Of a stretch of 7,229 bases of DNA, positions 6,978-7,229 are shown in pieces. A model generated the notes under the pieces. It worked only from the letters and a program-made list of their open reading frames with translations. It was not told where the DNA came from and did no database searches. This stretch comes from Candidatus Pacebacteria bacterium UBA6188 (GTDB taxonomy: Bacteria; Patescibacteriota; Microgenomatia; UBA1400; PJMF01). Each line of letters starts with the position of its first letter. Position 1 is the first letter of the stretch. The stretch is taken from positions 1-7,229 of the forward strand of contig DITI01000006.1 of NCBI GenBank assembly GCA_002422765.1, given 5' to 3'. Both the position numbers and the translations under genes were made by a program.

Positions 6978-7229
6978 TTAACTTTGAGCTTGAGTTTTAA
7001 TGGACTCTAAGGCATCCATAAAGCCTTTGGGGGTCAAAGAAGAACCTGAGACTTTTTGTAAGTTAAGTTCATCAATGTTTTTACCAACAACTAAGGGTTG
7101 AAAACCTTCGGCAAACTCACCTTGAAATCTTTTGGAAGCTGGATCGCTGGCAAAACCTTCAAAAGTGCTAGCTGTGATCAGGCCATCTTCTAGAGTGATG
7201 CTAACAGCAATTTCGCGCTCACCACCTGG
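6978..7229 (-). CDS. FMN-binding domain protein, C-terminal 83 residues (5' end outside window)
   Basis: The frame enters from the right edge and ends in TAA at 6980-6978. The visible part has a beta-rich stretch (EIAVSITLEDGLITAS), the FASDPASKRFQGEF segment, and near the end KVSGSSLTPKGFMDAL. FMN-binding domains that ApbE modifies carry SGAT or SGAS followed by LTS and a helix, with FMN on the last Thr/Ser. Here the four residues are SGSS (encoded at 7049-7038), so the expected acceptor is the final serine, 19 residues from the C-terminus. The general layout and the adjacent apbE make this a likely covalent flavoprotein. The N-terminus, including any signal peptide or membrane anchor, is outside the window. 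It is probably the first gene seen of the operon, but more genes may lie upstream. Confidence 0.8.
   Translation of the reverse strand, partial: PGGEREIAVSITLEDGLITASTFEGFASDPASKRFQGEFAEGFQPLVVGKNIDELNLQKVSGSSLTPKGFMDALESIKTQAQS

Overview
The window looks like a piece of an AT-rich bacterial chromosome. The Patescibacteria (CPR) or a similar streamlined lineage is my best guess, on weak evidence: gene spacing is short, neither tRNA gene encodes its CCA end, the initiator tRNA is unusually compact, two small proteins are unrecognisable, and the co-chaperonin is divergent. TGA is a normal stop here (997-999), so lineages that read TGA as glycine are unlikely. Nothing in the sequence fixes the phylum.

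Left part (1-3175): a partial threonylcarbamoyl-AMP synthase gene (Sua5/YrdC family) runs leftward off the edge. Divergent from it is an unrecognised 122-aa helical protein, followed by a CIRCE-like operator and the groES-groEL operon, which ends in a strong terminator. GroEL is ordinary. GroES carries a block of about 43 residues with 13 cysteines and many acidic residues exactly where the roof (dome) hairpin should be. This is the most unusual thing in the window.

Middle (3176-4118): a promoter and a leader of about 110 nt drive a small lipoprotein gene. A bidirectional terminator separates it from a convergent elongator-type tRNA-Met. A divergent promoter region then leads to an initiator tRNA-Met that keeps the C1:A72 mismatch but has a very short D arm, and a long inverted-repeat terminator closes it.

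Right part (4119-7229): a 128-aa unknown protein on the plus strand meets, tail to tail, a three-gene leftward operon. In transcription order this encodes an FMN-binding-domain protein (only its C-terminus is inside the window), the FAD:protein FMN transferase ApbE, and a membrane protein joining an NqrB/RnfD-like domain to an NAD(P)H:flavin reductase (FNR) domain. Together they look like a compact flavin-based membrane electron-transfer system. The FNR domain would take electrons from NAD(P)H, the membrane domain would pass them on, and the FMN-binding protein, with FMN attached covalently by ApbE, would be the carrier. The membrane protein has no SGAT-type flavinylation motif of its own, while the small protein carries an SGSS variant of it.
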